DNA from: Prosthecomicrobium pneumaticum
GTDB lineage: Bacteria > Pseudomonadota > Alphaproteobacteria > Rhizobiales > Kaistiaceae
NCBI RefSeq assembly: GCF_014199915.1
Contig: NZ_JACHOO010000003.1
Coordinates: 118,217 to 182,216 of the forward strand
Direction of reading: 5' to 3'
DNA length: 64,000 bases
In this document: piece by piece, positions 25,982-34,950 of the stretch
Numbering within the stretch: the stretch's first letter is position 1
How the letters are laid out: the number at the start of each line of letters is the position of its first letter
The notes under the pieces: generated by a model
The model's input: only the letters and a program-made list of their open reading frames with translations
Told to the model about the DNA's origin: nothing
Databases searched by the model: none
Program-made: the position numbers and the translations under genes

Positions 25982-27163
25982 ATGCTGCTCAGAGACGATC
26001 CCGTCCATGCCTTCGTCGACTATCCCGCCGTCGAAGTGCCGAATGCCCCCTCCGGTCCGCTCTCCGGGGCGACGCTCGCCGTCAAGGACCTCTACGACGT
26101 CGCCGGCTATCCGACCGGCGGCGGCCATCCGCTCGTCCGCGCCGAAAGCGGCGTGAAGAGCGCGAACGCGCCGGCCGTCCAGGCGCTGCTCGATGCCGGT
26201 GCCCGTTTCGTGGGCAAGACCCATACCGACGAGATGGCCTATTCGCTGACCGGCGAGAATTTTCACTACGGCTCGCCGACCAATCCCAAGGCGCCCGGCC
26301 GGATCACCGGCGGCTCGTCCTCCGGCTCGGCGGCGGCCGTCGCGGCCGGTCTCGCCGATATCGCGCTCGGCAGCGACACCGGCGGCTCGGTGCGCACGCC
26401 CGCCTCGTTCTGCGGCGTGATCGGGCTCCGGCCGACGCATGGCCGGATCGACATTTCCCGCGTCCAGCCGCTCGCCGCCTCGCTCGACACCGTCGGCTGG
26501 TTCACCCGCGAGATCGACCTCTTCGCGAAGGTCGGCGACGTGCTTCTCGGCGCGGATGCCGACGGACCGCCGCTCCGCCGGATGATGACGGCCGACGACG
26601 TGCACGCGCTCCTCTCCGGCGACGACGAGGATGCGGTGGTGCGCACCGCCGTCTCGCGCGTCGCCGAGCATCTCGATCCGCAGGGCGCCGTCACGCTGTC
26701 GGAGGAGGGGCTGTTCTCCTGGTTCATGACCTTCCGCACCATCCAGGCCTATGAGGCCTGGCAGGCGCACGGCGCCTGGATCCGCGATCGCCAGCCGCTG
26801 CTCGGCCCCGGCGTGCGCGAGCGCTTCGAATGGGCGAGCCGGGTCACCGAGGACGACATCGCCGCCGCAAGGGAGCGCCGCTCGGCGATCCGGACCCGCA
26901 TGCGCGGCCTGCTCGGCGAGGATGGCGTGCTCGTCGTGCCGACCGTGCCCGGCCCGGCGCCGGAACTCGGCATGCAGGGCGAGGCGCTCGAATCCTATCG
27001 CAACCGTTGCCTGTCGATGCTCTGCGGCGCCGGCCTCGCCGGTCTGCCGCAGCTCTCCATGCCGCTCGCCGAGGTCGCCGGCCTGCCGCTCGGCGTGTCG
27101 CTGATCGGTCCGCCCGGCCGCGACCGTGCGCTCATCGCGATCGCCGAACGGGTGATGGGGTAG
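25982..27163 (+). CDS. Amidase-signature family amidohydrolase
   Basis: The 393-residue enzyme has the Ser-cisSer-Lys triad of the amidase signature family: Lys35 in LAVKDLYDVAGYPT, the cis-Ser in ITGGSSSGSAAAVAAG and the nucleophile Ser in GSDTGGSVRTPASFCGVIGLR. Substrates range from indoleacetamide to allophanate and are not predictable here. It probably hydrolyses an amide late in the pathway encoded upstream, releasing ammonia. ATG 25982 is preferred; a GTG nine bases earlier is possible. The gap of 122 bases to the preceding gene shows no other coding sequence. Confidence 0.87.
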   Translation: MLLRDDPVHAFVDYPAVEVPNAPSGPLSGATLAVKDLYDVAGYPTGGGHPLVRAESGVKSANAPAVQALLDAGARFVGKTHTDEMAYSLTGENFHYGSPTNPKAPGRITGGSSSGSAAAVAAGLADIALGSDTGGSVRTPASFCGVIGLRPTHGRIDISRVQPLAASLDTVGWFTREIDLFAKVGDVLLGADADGPPLRRMMTADDVHALLSGDDEDAVVRTAVSRVAEHLDPQGAVTLSEEGLFSWFMTFRTIQAYEAWQAHGAWIRDRQPLLGPGVRERFEWASRVTEDDIAAARERRSAIRTRMRGLLGEDGVLVVPTVPGPAPELGMQGEALESYRNRCLSMLCGAGLAGLPQLSMPLAEVAGLPLGVSLIGPPGRDRALIAIAERVMG

Positions 27164-27225
27164 CCGGGCCTCGAGCGCCTTCCTTGGGGGCGTGATCGGG
27201 TGAAGCGCTCCGCTGCGAGAGAGAC

Positions 27226-27254
27226 GGCGCGACGGACGCCCGCCCTGTCGCGCC
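27226..27254 (+). terminator. Hairpin after the amidase gene, weak terminator candidate
   Basis: GGCGCGAC (27226-27233) pairs with GTCGCGCC (27247-27254) with a 13-base loop. It lies 60 bases after the amidase stop and before the LysR gene. No T run follows. Confidence 0.3.
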
Positions 27255-27334
27255 GCCGCGCGAGGGGAGGGGCGCCCCTTGCCCGGCGCGGCGAACCGGC
27301 TTAACCCGGACGGAGCGGCAAGGGACGGAGCGGC

Positions 27335-28234
27335 ATGGACACGCTGACGCGGATGCGGAGCTTCGTCGAGGTGGTCGAGGCCGGCGGCTTCTCGGCGGCC
27401 GCCCGCAAGCTCGGCCGGTCCAAGGCGCTGATCTCCAAATATGTCCGCGAGCTCGAGGACGAGCTCGGCGTCCGCCTGCTCAACCGCACGACGCGGACCC
27501 TCTCGCTGACCGAGGTCGGCCAGTCCTATGTCCGCGAGGCGATCGAGATCCTGCAGCGGATCGACGATCTGCAGGCCTCGGTGAGCGACGCCCATGCCGC
27601 GCCGCGCGGCCGGCTGAAGGTCTCCGCGCCGCGCACCTTCGGCGATGGCGAACTCGGCGAGGCGATCGTCGAATTCCTCGCCGCCGAGCCCGCCATCACG
27701 CTCGACCTGCATCTCGAGGACCGCTTCGTCGATCTGGTCGAGGAAGGCTTCGACGTCGCGATCCGCATCTCGGCGCTGCCCGATTCGAGCCTGATCGCCC
27801 GCCGGCTCGCTTCCTTCCGGGTCGTCATCGTCGCCTCGCCGCAGATGATCGCGCAGTATGGCGAGCCGAACCGGCCGGAGGCCCTCGCCGAGATCCCCTG
27901 CATCATCGACACCAATGTCTCCTACCGAACCAACTGGCCGTTCGAGGAGGAGGGCCGGCGCTTCTCTGTGCCGGTCAAGGGCCGGCTGGAGGTCGACAGC
28001 CCGAGCGTCGCCCGGCGGGCGGCGCTGCTCGGCATCGGCTTCGCGGTCGTCCCCCGTCTCGTCGTGCGCGACGACATCGCCGCCGGCCGGCTCATCGAGG
28101 TGCTGACGCCGTTCGAGCCGGCCGGCGTCGGCATCTATGCCGTCTATCCGCACCGCCGCCACCTCTCCGGCAAGGTGCGGGCCTTCGTCGATCACATGGT
28201 CGAGTTCTTCAAGAACACCGACGGGCAGTGCTGA
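27335..28234 (+). CDS. LysR-family transcriptional regulator
   Basis: The 299-residue protein has the LysR winged helix at residues 1-60 (MRSFVEVVEAGGFSAAARKL, KALISKYVRELEDELGVRLL, RTTRTLSLTEVGQSY) and a periplasmic-binding-like effector domain (RLKVSAPRTFGDGELGEAIV onward). The subgroup resembles the CrgA/DsdC-like branch that uses RTTRxLxLTE. It lies downstream of the amidase on the same strand, not divergent from it, so its target is not obvious. Confidence 0.9.
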   Translation: MDTLTRMRSFVEVVEAGGFSAAARKLGRSKALISKYVRELEDELGVRLLNRTTRTLSLTEVGQSYVREAIEILQRIDDLQASVSDAHAAPRGRLKVSAPRTFGDGELGEAIVEFLAAEPAITLDLHLEDRFVDLVEEGFDVAIRISALPDSSLIARRLASFRVVIVASPQMIAQYGEPNRPEALAEIPCIIDTNVSYRTNWPFEEEGRRFSVPVKGRLEVDSPSVARRAALLGIGFAVVPRLVVRDDIAAGRLIEVLTPFEPAGVGIYAVYPHRRHLSGKVRAFVDHMVEFFKNTDGQC

Positions 28235-28296
28235 TCGCCCCAATTGGGCCGCGATGCCGCGGCATCGAGACGACACGAAACAGATCGGGAGCCGCA

Positions 28297-28962
28297 ATGC
28301 CGTCGACCGCGCGCCGCCTCGGGCTCGCCGGCCTCGCGCTCGGGGGAATGCTCCTTCCCGGCGCCGCGCTCGCGCACCCGCACGTCTTCGTCGATGCGAA
28401 GTCGGAGATCGTCTTCGACGAATATGGCCGCATCGCCTCCGTGCGGGCGATCTGGCAGTTCGACGAAGCCTTCACCGCCTTCGCCGTGCAAGGGCTCGAC
28501 GCCAACAATGACGGCAAGCTCGACGATTCCGAACTCGCCCCGCTCGCCAAGGTGAATGTCGATTCCCTCAAGGAATACGACTATTTCACCTGGCTGACGA
28601 TCGACGGGGTCGAGGTCAAGCTGAAGCCGCCGGACGAATATTTTCTGCAGTTCCACGGTGGCAGGCTGACGCTGTTCTTCACGCTGCCGGTCGCCGATCC
28701 GGCGCCGGTGAAGGGCGAGACGCGGCTCGAAGTCTATGATCCGGAATATTTCGTCGCGTTCAGTTTCGTCGAGGACCGGCCGATCGCGCTCGACCATGCG
28801 CCGCGCGGCTGCGCCGCCGTCTATCATCCGCCGCGCGAGCTCGACGCCTCGTCGGCGGCGATGCTCGCCGCGATCCCGGCCGACCAGCGCGATCTGCCGC
28901 CCGACCTCGCGCAGTTGACCAATGGCCTCGCCAATGTGGTGACGATCAGCTGCGGACGGTGA
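28297..28962 (+). CDS. DUF1007 periplasmic protein, partner of NicO-type metal transporter
   Basis: The 221-residue protein has a signal peptide (RLGLAGLALGGMLLPGAALA, cleaved before HPHVFVDAK). The mature N terminus HPHVFVDAKSEIVFDE is the DUF1007 hallmark, and its two histidines could bind metal. A Ca-binding-like loop LDANNDGKLDDSEL follows. DUF1007 genes commonly sit next to or fused with NicO/RcnA nickel-cobalt transporters, as here: the stop overlaps the next start (TGATG). GGGAG precedes ATG 28297. A role in metal delivery to the exporter is inferred from context. Confidence 0.85.
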   Translation: MPSTARRLGLAGLALGGMLLPGAALAHPHVFVDAKSEIVFDEYGRIASVRAIWQFDEAFTAFAVQGLDANNDGKLDDSELAPLAKVNVDSLKEYDYFTWLTIDGVEVKLKPPDEYFLQFHGGRLTLFFTLPVADPAPVKGETRLEVYDPEYFVAFSFVEDRPIALDHAPRGCAAVYHPPRELDASSAAMLAAIPADQRDLPPDLAQLTNGLANVVTISCGR

Positions 28963-29990
28963 TGATCAGGACGCCGCGCCTCGCCCTCGCCGCCTTGTGC
29001 CTCGCCGCGCTTCCCGCGGCGGCGGCGCCTTCGCCCTTCGGCGTCGGCACGCCGGACGGCGGCGGCGCGGCCTCCTGGGCCGGCCCGCTGGCGCCGCTGT
29101 TCGGCTGGATCGCCGTCGAGCAGGCGGCCTTCTACCGGGAGTTGACGCGGGCGCTCTCCGCGCTCGGCGAAAGCGGCCATGCCGCGGCGTTGCTGGTCGC
29201 GCTCTCCTTCGCCTATGGGGTTTTCCACGCCGCCGGGCCGGGCCATGGCAAGGCGGTGGTGGCGAGCTGGCTGTTCGTGTCGGGCGAGCGGCTGCGCCGC
29301 GGCGTGGCGATCGCCTTTCTCGCGGCGATCGCGCAGGCCGTCACGGCGATCGCGGTGGTCGGTTTCGGTACGGTGTTGCTCGGCGTCACCGCCTTCACCA
29401 TGACGCGGGCGACCGACGCGCTCGAGGCGACGAGCTATGCGCTGATCGCGCTGTGCGGGGCGGTGCTCCTCGTCACCAAGCTCACCGGCTTCGGCCGGCG
29501 CGCCGGTCCCGTGGCGGCAGCGGCGCCCGCCACCGCACCGGCGATCGCGCCGATGCCGCTTCGGCCGGCCGGCACGCGCGCTTTCGCCTGCGACGACGCC
29601 TCGGCCGGCCATGTGCACGGGCCGGATTGCGGCCACGCCCATGCGCCCGATCCGGCGCTGCTCGACCGGCCGCTGACGATCGGCCGGGCCTGGGCGGCGG
29701 TCCTCGCGGTCGGCGTGCGGCCCTGCACCGGCGCGATCATCGTGCTCGTCTTTGCCCTGTCGCAGCGACTCTGGTGGGCGGGGCTCCTCTCCGTCCTTGT
29801 GATGGCGCTCGGCACGGCGATCACCGTCTCGGCGCTCGCCGCGCTCGCGGTCAAGGCGCGCGATCTGGCGCTGCGCTTTTCGAGCGGCGGCGGTGCCGGC
29901 GTCGCGGCGCTGCGCGGCCTCGAGATCGCGGCCGCCGCGGCGATCCTCCTGTTCGGCCTCGCCATGCTCGGCGGGGCGCTGTCCGCCTGA
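28962..29990 (+). CDS. NicO/RcnA-type nickel-cobalt transporter
   Basis: The 342-residue membrane protein shows the two NicO signatures, HAAGPGHGKAVVASWLF and GVRPCTGAIIVLVFALSQ, with about six hydrophobic segments. Between them is a His/Asp/Cys-rich cytoplasmic or periplasmic loop (HVHGPDCGHAHAPD) likely to bind metal. In RcnA-like members this family exports Ni and Co. A GTG at 28959 is an alternative start. No metal-responsive regulator gene is adjacent, so control is unknown. Confidence 0.87.
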   Translation: MIRTPRLALAALCLAALPAAAAPSPFGVGTPDGGGAASWAGPLAPLFGWIAVEQAAFYRELTRALSALGESGHAAALLVALSFAYGVFHAAGPGHGKAVVASWLFVSGERLRRGVAIAFLAAIAQAVTAIAVVGFGTVLLGVTAFTMTRATDALEATSYALIALCGAVLLVTKLTGFGRRAGPVAAAAPATAPAIAPMPLRPAGTRAFACDDASAGHVHGPDCGHAHAPDPALLDRPLTIGRAWAAVLAVGVRPCTGAIIVLVFALSQRLWWAGLLSVLVMALGTAITVSALAALAVKARDLALRFSSGGGAGVAALRGLEIAAAAAILLFGLAMLGGALSA

Positions 29991-29993
29991 GGC

Positions 29994-30770
29994 CTATTCG
30001 GCGGCGAGCGCCGGCCGGGCGGCCCGCTCGCGCATCGCCGCGCCGAAGGCGGCGAAGAGGCGGTGCGAGGGCGCGTCGCTCGTCACCCAATATTCCGGAT
30101 GCCATTGCACGGCGACGGCGAAGCCGGGGCTGCCGGCGACGCTGACCGCCTCGATCGTGCCGTCCTCGGCGGTCGCCTCGACGACGAGGCCGTCGGCGAG
30201 CCGGGCGACCGCCTGGCGGTGCAGCGAGTTGACGCGGATGCGGTCCGCCGCGACGATCCGGCCGAGACAGCCGCCCTCGACGACGACGACGTCCTGGCGG
30301 ATGGCGAAGCGCTCGTCCTGGCTCGCGCTCGCCGGCGCGCGATGGTCGATGCGACCCTCGACGAGATGCACCTCGGGCTCGAGCGAGCCGCCGAGCGCCA
30401 CGTTCAGTTCCTGGAAACCGCGGCAGATGGCGAGCAGCGGCACGCCGCGGGCGAGCGCCTTGCGGATCAGCGGCAGCGTGGTGGCGTCGCGCGCCGGATC
30501 GTAGGGCTCGGCGCGCGGCTCGGGTTCGGCGCCGTAGAGCGCGGGATGGACGTTCGAGCGGCTGCCGGTGACGAGCACGCCGTCGACCCGGGCGAGCAGC
30601 GCGTCGAGATCGATCGCGTCGCCGAGCGAGGGGACGATCACCGGCACGCCGCCGAGGCCCGCCGTGACACCGCGCAGATAGCTCTCGGCGGCGGCGTGCC
30701 AGTCATAGCCGTCGGCCGGGCGGACATCCGCGGTGACGGCGACGAGGGGGACGAAGGGCGCGTGGATCAT
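29994..30770 (-). CDS. Gamma-glutamyl-gamma-aminobutyrate hydrolase family (PuuD-like) class I glutamine amidotransferase fold
   Basis: PuuD hydrolyses gamma-glutamyl-GABA to glutamate and GABA in putrescine breakdown. The 258-residue protein has the nucleophile Cys in LAICRGFQELNVALGG and the His/Glu pair in AVQWHPEYWV, plus the family stretch VLVTGSRSNVHPALYG. ATG 30770 begins the conserved domain. It converges with the NicO gene four bases away. No other putrescine gene is nearby, so another gamma-glutamyl amide is possible. Confidence 0.87.
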   Translation of the reverse strand: MIHAPFVPLVAVTADVRPADGYDWHAAAESYLRGVTAGLGGVPVIVPSLGDAIDLDALLARVDGVLVTGSRSNVHPALYGAEPEPRAEPYDPARDATTLPLIRKALARGVPLLAICRGFQELNVALGGSLEPEVHLVEGRIDHRAPASASQDERFAIRQDVVVVEGGCLGRIVAADRIRVNSLHRQAVARLADGLVVEATAEDGTIEAVSVAGSPGFAVAVQWHPEYWVTSDAPSHRLFAAFGAAMRERAARPALAAE

Positions 30771-30808
30771 CGGACGGGCATCCGGCGAGGAGGGGATCGG
30801 TCGGGAGC

Positions 30809-30837
30809 TATATAGGCCCGGCCCGACCGGTTGCGAA
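30809..30837 (-). promoter_or_regulatory. Candidate promoter for the PuuD-like gene
   Basis: On the minus strand TTCGCA (30832-30837) and TATATA (30809-30814) are 17 bases apart. Transcription would begin near 30802, about 32 bases before the ATG at 30770. The -35 match is imperfect. Confidence 0.4.
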
Positions 30838-30971
30838 GCGCCGACCGTTGGCGCGAAATCGGGCATGCCTATGGCCGAAAGGCGGATTGACAAGGCAGGG
30901 GCCATATCGTCGGCTGCAGCCGGTGTTCGAGCATCCGGATGACGAGAAGCATCCGCTCAGGGGAGGACATG

Positions 30972-32063
30972 ATGGACCGTCGTTCTTTCATCAAATCGGC
31001 CGGCCTCGCCGGCGTCGGCACGGCGGCGCTCGCCGCGCCGGCAATCGCGCAATCCGCGCCGGAGATCAAATGGCGCCTGACCTCGGGTTTCCCGAAGTCG
31101 CTCGACACGATCTATGGCGGCGCCGAGACGATCTCGAAGGCCGTGTCGGACATCACCGACGGCAAGTTCCAGATCCAGGTCTTCCCGTCGGGTGAGCTGA
31201 TCCCGACGCCGCAGGCACTCGACGCGGTGCAGAACGACACCGTCGAGGCGACGCACACCTGCTCGTACTACTATGTCGGCAAGGATCCGACCTTCGCGAT
31301 CGGCACGGCGATCCCCTTCGGGCTCAACGCCCGGCAGCAGAACGCCTGGATCACCGAGGGCGGCGGGCAGCAGCTGCTCGACGAATTCTACGGCCAGTAC
31401 GGCGTCGTCTCCTTCGTCGCCGGCAATACCGGCACGCAGATGGGCGGCTGGTGGCGCAAGGAGATCAAGTCGGTCGCCGACCTGTCGGGCGTCAAGTTCC
31501 GCATCGCCGGCCTCGGCGGCCGGGTGATGGCGAAGCTCGGCGCGGCGCCGCAGCAGATCCCGGGCTCGGACATCTATCCGGCGCTCGAAAAGGGCACGAT
31601 CGACGCGGCGGAATGGGTCGGTCCCTATGACGACGAGAAGCTCGGCTTCGCCCAGGTCGCCAAATATTACTATTATCCCGGCTTCTGGGAGGGCGGCCCG
31701 GCGATCCACCTGTTCGTCAACAAGGCGAAATACGAGGCGCTGCCGGACTCCTACAAGGCGGCGCTGAAGGCGGCGTCCGCACTCGCCAACGACGTGATGA
31801 TGGCCAAGTACGACGTGAAGAACGTCACCGCGATCCGCAGCCTGGTCGGCAGCGGCGTGCAGCTCCGGCGCTATCCGAACGACGTGCTCGAGGCGGCCTA
31901 CAAGGCGACCTTCGAGCTCTATGACGAACTCGCCGCCGAGAACGCCAACTGGAAGAAGGTCTACGAGCCCTGGAAGAAATACCGCGAGGAGGCCTATCAG
32001 TGGTTCCGCGTCGCGGAATACACCTTCGACTCCTTCGGCTACACCATGCAGGCGAAGGGCTGA
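30972..32063 (+). CDS. TRAP transporter substrate-binding protein, TakP-like (2-oxoacid)
   Basis: The 363-residue protein carries a twin-arginine signal (DRRSFIKSAGLAGVGTAALA, cleaved near IAQS), so it is probably exported folded. The mature part WRLTSGFPKSLDTIYGGAE and YYVGKDPTFAIGTAIPFGLN closely resembles Rhodobacter TakP, which binds 2-oxoacids such as pyruvate and oxobutyrate. The conserved Arg of the TRAP carboxylate clamp is expected in GVKFRIAGLGGRVM. GGGAGG at 30961-30966 suits the ATG at 30972. The membrane subunits lie 4.6 kb downstream at 36642-38787. Confidence 0.9.
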   Translation: MDRRSFIKSAGLAGVGTAALAAPAIAQSAPEIKWRLTSGFPKSLDTIYGGAETISKAVSDITDGKFQIQVFPSGELIPTPQALDAVQNDTVEATHTCSYYYVGKDPTFAIGTAIPFGLNARQQNAWITEGGGQQLLDEFYGQYGVVSFVAGNTGTQMGGWWRKEIKSVADLSGVKFRIAGLGGRVMAKLGAAPQQIPGSDIYPALEKGTIDAAEWVGPYDDEKLGFAQVAKYYYYPGFWEGGPAIHLFVNKAKYEALPDSYKAALKAASALANDVMMAKYDVKNVTAIRSLVGSGVQLRRYPNDVLEAAYKATFELYDELAAENANWKKVYEPWKKYREEAYQWFRVAEYTFDSFGYTMQAKG

Positions 32064-32095
32064 CGGCCGGCGAACGGCCGAGGCGCTGCACGATC

Positions 32096-32119
32096 GAGAG
32101 GCCGGTCCGCCGGCCTCTC
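32096..32119 (+). terminator. Terminator after the TakP-like gene
   Basis: GAGAGGCCGG (32096-32105), loop TCCG, then CCGGCCTCTC (32110-32119), followed by TCTTCCC. The 10-base stem and short pyrimidine tail suggest intrinsic termination, isolating the binding-protein gene from nfeD, which is on the opposite strand. Confidence 0.65.
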
Positions 32120-32162
32120 TCTTCCCGCGCGTCCGGCCGGACGCCAGCCGCCGCGCCCCCCG

Positions 32163-32612
32163 CTACGGCGCCGGCTCGACCGTGAGCACCGCGCCGTCAT
32201 GGCCAGTGATCCGCACGCGGGTGCCCGCCGGCAGGTCCGGACCGCGTACACGCCAGACCGAATCGTCGATCCGGACCCGCCCGGTGCCGTTCTCGATCGC
32301 CTCGGCGAGGGGATAGGTGCGCCCGATCAGCCGGGTCGGCCGGTCGTTGAGGAGCGGCTGCGCCCCGCGCTGGCCGGCTCCCGCGAAGAAGCGCCGGCCG
32401 AGGAGAACGAGCGCGACGGCGAGCACGACGAAGGCGATCGCCTGCGCCTGCCAGGCGAAATCGACGAGCAGGGCGGCGACGCCGACGAGCGCCGCGGCGA
32501 CGCCGAACCACAGGAAGAAGGTGCCCGGCACCAGGATCTCGAGGCCGAGCAGGACGAGGCCGAGAACCACCCAGCTCCAGGCACCGAGCGCGGCGATCGC
32601 CTGAAGGATCAC
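32163..32612 (-). CDS. NfeD-family membrane protein
   Basis: The 149-residue protein has two or three membrane segments (WSWVVLGLVLLGLEILVPGTF, LVDFAWQAQAIAFVVLAVALVLL) and a C-terminal OB-fold domain (LIGRTYPLAEAIENGTGRVRIDDSVWRV). NfeD proteins act with SPFH proteins in membrane microdomains, possibly in membrane-protein quality control. Its start overlaps the stop of the SPFH gene (32609-32612), which supports a joint complex. Confidence 0.88.
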   Translation of the reverse strand: MILQAIAALGAWSWVVLGLVLLGLEILVPGTFFLWFGVAAALVGVAALLVDFAWQAQAIAFVVLAVALVLLGRRFFAGAGQRGAQPLLNDRPTRLIGRTYPLAEAIENGTGRVRIDDSVWRVRGPDLPAGTRVRITGHDGAVLTVEPAP

Positions 32613-33604
32613 GGCGTGCGGTCCGGGCTGCCGGCCGGGGGCACGGCGCTGCGGCCGTGGCGCCGGGCGGACTCCGCCGGCGCGCCGCCGAAGGCCTCGC
32701 GGGCGATCTCGGCGATGCCGCCGAGCGAGCCGATCAGCGCGGTCGCCTCGACCGGCAGCATCAGCACCTTCTGGTTCGGGGCGCTCGCCAGCCGCTCGAT
32801 CGCCCGGGTATAGCCCTGCGCGATGAAATAGTTGATCGCCTGCACGTCGCCGGCGGCGATCGCCTCCGACACCATCTGCGTCGCCTTCGCCTCCGCCTCG
32901 GCGGAGCGCTCGCGTGCCTCGGCGTCGCGGAAGGCGGCCTCGCGGCGGCCCTCGGCCTCCAGAATCTGCGCCTGCTTCTGGCCTTCGGCGCGCAGGATCT
33001 GCGCCTGGCGCTGGCCCTCGGCCTCCAGCACCTGGGCGCGCTTCTCGCGCTCCGCCTTCATCTGGCGGGCCATCGAATCGACGAGATCGGCCGGCGGCAC
33101 GATGTCCTTGATCTCGATGCGGGTGATCTTGAGGCCCCAGGGCGCGGCCGCCGCATCGACGACGCGCAACAGGCGCTCATTGATGTCGTCGCGGTGCGAC
33201 AGCAGCTGGTCGAGATCCATCGAGCCCATGACGGTGCGGATGTTCGTCATGGTGAGATTGAGGAGGGCGTTCTCGAGCCCGCGCACCTCATAGGCGGCGC
33301 GCGCCGCGTCGACCACCTGGTAGAAGGTGACGCCGTCGACCGAGACGGTGGCGTTGTCGCGGGTGATCACCTCCTGCGTCGGCACGTCGAGCACCTGTTC
33401 CATCATGTTCATCTTCGCGCCGATGCGGTCGATGAACGGGACGATCAGGTTGAGGCCGGGCGAGAGGGTCTTGGTGTAGCGGCCGAAGCGCTCGACGGTA
33501 TAGTTGAAGCCCTGCGGAATGGTCTTCACGCCGGCGACCAGAACGAGGATCGCCAGCACGACGATGATCAGAACGACGATGTCGAAACCGAACAAGCCCA
33601 TCAT
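32609..33604 (-). CDS. SPFH/band 7 (stomatin-like) membrane protein
   Basis: The 331-residue protein has an N-terminal membrane anchor (DIVVLIIVVLAILVLVAGV) and a band-7 domain (VVERFGRYTKTLSPGLNLIVPF-like stretch, DVPTQEVITRDNATVSVDG). A long charged helix follows, with repeated Q-x-Q-AQ-I-L-x-A-E-G units (EAEGQRQAQILRAEGQKQAQ) that probably form the coiled-coil wall of a ring assembly. It resembles QmcA/stomatin and pairs with NfeD encoded directly after it. GGGAGACGGG precedes the double ATG at 33599-33604. Confidence 0.9.
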   Translation of the reverse strand: MMGLFGFDIVVLIIVVLAILVLVAGVKTIPQGFNYTVERFGRYTKTLSPGLNLIVPFIDRIGAKMNMMEQVLDVPTQEVITRDNATVSVDGVTFYQVVDAARAAYEVRGLENALLNLTMTNIRTVMGSMDLDQLLSHRDDINERLLRVVDAAAAPWGLKITRIEIKDIVPPADLVDSMARQMKAEREKRAQVLEAEGQRQAQILRAEGQKQAQILEAEGRREAAFRDAEARERSAEAEAKATQMVSEAIAAGDVQAINYFIAQGYTRAIERLASAPNQKVLMLPVEATALIGSLGGIAEIAREAFGGAPAESARRHGRSAVPPAGSPDRTP

Positions 33605-33698
33605 CCCGTCTCCCGTGGCCGTCCGATTCCGGACCCGTTCCGCAAAGTAAGCGCTCGCATCCGCCGCGGCAATCGACCGGCATCACCCGGCGCCGCCC

Positions 33699-34745
33699 TC
33701 ACAGCCAGCCGGCGAGCTCCCGCCGGACGAGGGATTCGAGCATCGCCATGCCCGGCGCGCCGTCATTGAGGCAGGGCAGGGCCGCGAACTTCTCGCCGCC
33801 ATGCTCGTGGAAGAACTCGGCGTTCTGCCCCGCGATCTCCTCGAGCGTCTCGACGCAGTCGGCCGCGAAGCCGGGCGTGATCACAGCGAGCCGCTTGATG
33901 CCCTGGTCGGCGAGCGTCTTCACCGTCTCGTCGGTATAGGGCTGCAGCCATTCCGCGCGGCCGAAGCGCGACTGGAAGGTGAGACGCACCTTGTCGCCGA
34001 GCGGCCCGAGCCGCGCCTTCAGGAGCCGCACCGTCTTGTGGCACTGGCAGTGATAGGGATCGCCCTTGTCGAGATATTCCCGCGGCAGGCCATGGAACGA
34101 GGCGAGGATGACCTCCGGTTCGAAATCGAGCCGGCCGAGCGCCGCCTCGGTCTCGCGGGCGAGCGCATCGATATAGGCGGGATCGTCGTGATAGGGCGGC
34201 AGGGTACGGACCGCCGGCTGCCAGCGCATCGCCATCAGCGCCTCGAAGGCCTTGTCGTTCACCGTCGCCGTCGTCGCGGCCGAGTATTGCGGATAGAGCG
34301 GGACGATCAGGATGCGCTCGCAGCCCTCGGCCTTCAGCGCGGCGAGGCGGCTGGCGATCGAGGGATTGCCGTAGCGCATCGCCCAGTCGACGACGACGGA
34401 CGTCTCCCCGCCGAATCGCGCCGCGAGCTTCTCGGCCTGCGCGCGGGTGATGGTGCGCAGCGGCGATTCGTTGCGTTCCTCGTTCCAGATCGACCGGTAG
34501 GCCTCGCCGGAACGCTGTGGCCGTGTCGACAGGATGACGAGGTTGAGGAGGGGCCACCAGATCAGCCGGTTGACCTCGATGACCCGGCGATCGGAGAGGA
34601 ACTCCTTCAGATAGCGGCGCATCGACCAATAGTCGGTCCCGTCCGGCGTGCCGAGATTGACGAGCAGCACGCCGATCCGGCCGGCCTTCACCGGCGGGTG
34701 CCCGGCCGGCAGCCGGATCGCCCGATACTCGCCCGTCCCGCTCAT
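33699..34745 (-). CDS. hemH: Ferrochelatase
   Basis: HemH inserts Fe2+ into protoporphyrin IX, the last step of haem synthesis, at the membrane. The 348-residue protein has GVLLVNLGTPDGTD near the N terminus, the catalytic His in SFHGLPREYLDKGDPYHCQ, QSRFGRAEWLQPYTDET and the metal-path Glu in PGFAADCVETLEEI. ATG 34745 gives the family length; reading further upstream adds unrelated sequence. It is divergent from the 5'-nucleotidase gene. Confidence 0.95.
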   Translation of the reverse strand: MSGTGEYRAIRLPAGHPPVKAGRIGVLLVNLGTPDGTDYWSMRRYLKEFLSDRRVIEVNRLIWWPLLNLVILSTRPQRSGEAYRSIWNEERNESPLRTITRAQAEKLAARFGGETSVVVDWAMRYGNPSIASRLAALKAEGCERILIVPLYPQYSAATTATVNDKAFEALMAMRWQPAVRTLPPYHDDPAYIDALARETEAALGRLDFEPEVILASFHGLPREYLDKGDPYHCQCHKTVRLLKARLGPLGDKVRLTFQSRFGRAEWLQPYTDETVKTLADQGIKRLAVITPGFAADCVETLEEIAGQNAEFFHEHGGEKFAALPCLNDGAPGMAMLESLVRRELAGWL

Positions 34746-34950
34746 CGTTCGCCCCTCTCGTGCCGCATCGGTCCGCCGCGAAGATAGGGGCGCGGACGCC
34801 CGAGTCCATCGCGCCTTTCGGCCACAGGGGCTTCCCCCGCCCGCCGAGGGCGATTGCCGCGTGACAGGCCGTCGTCGCGCTGTGAAGATCGGCGGCGAGG
34901 ATCGGCCCGCGGGCAGCCGCCCGCGGGACCCATCAGACCGGAGGCACGAC

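Noticed and set aside
30887-30908. TTGACA and CATATC as a promoter for the TakP-like gene
   Set aside because: The spacer is only 10 bases, too short for a sigma-70-type promoter.
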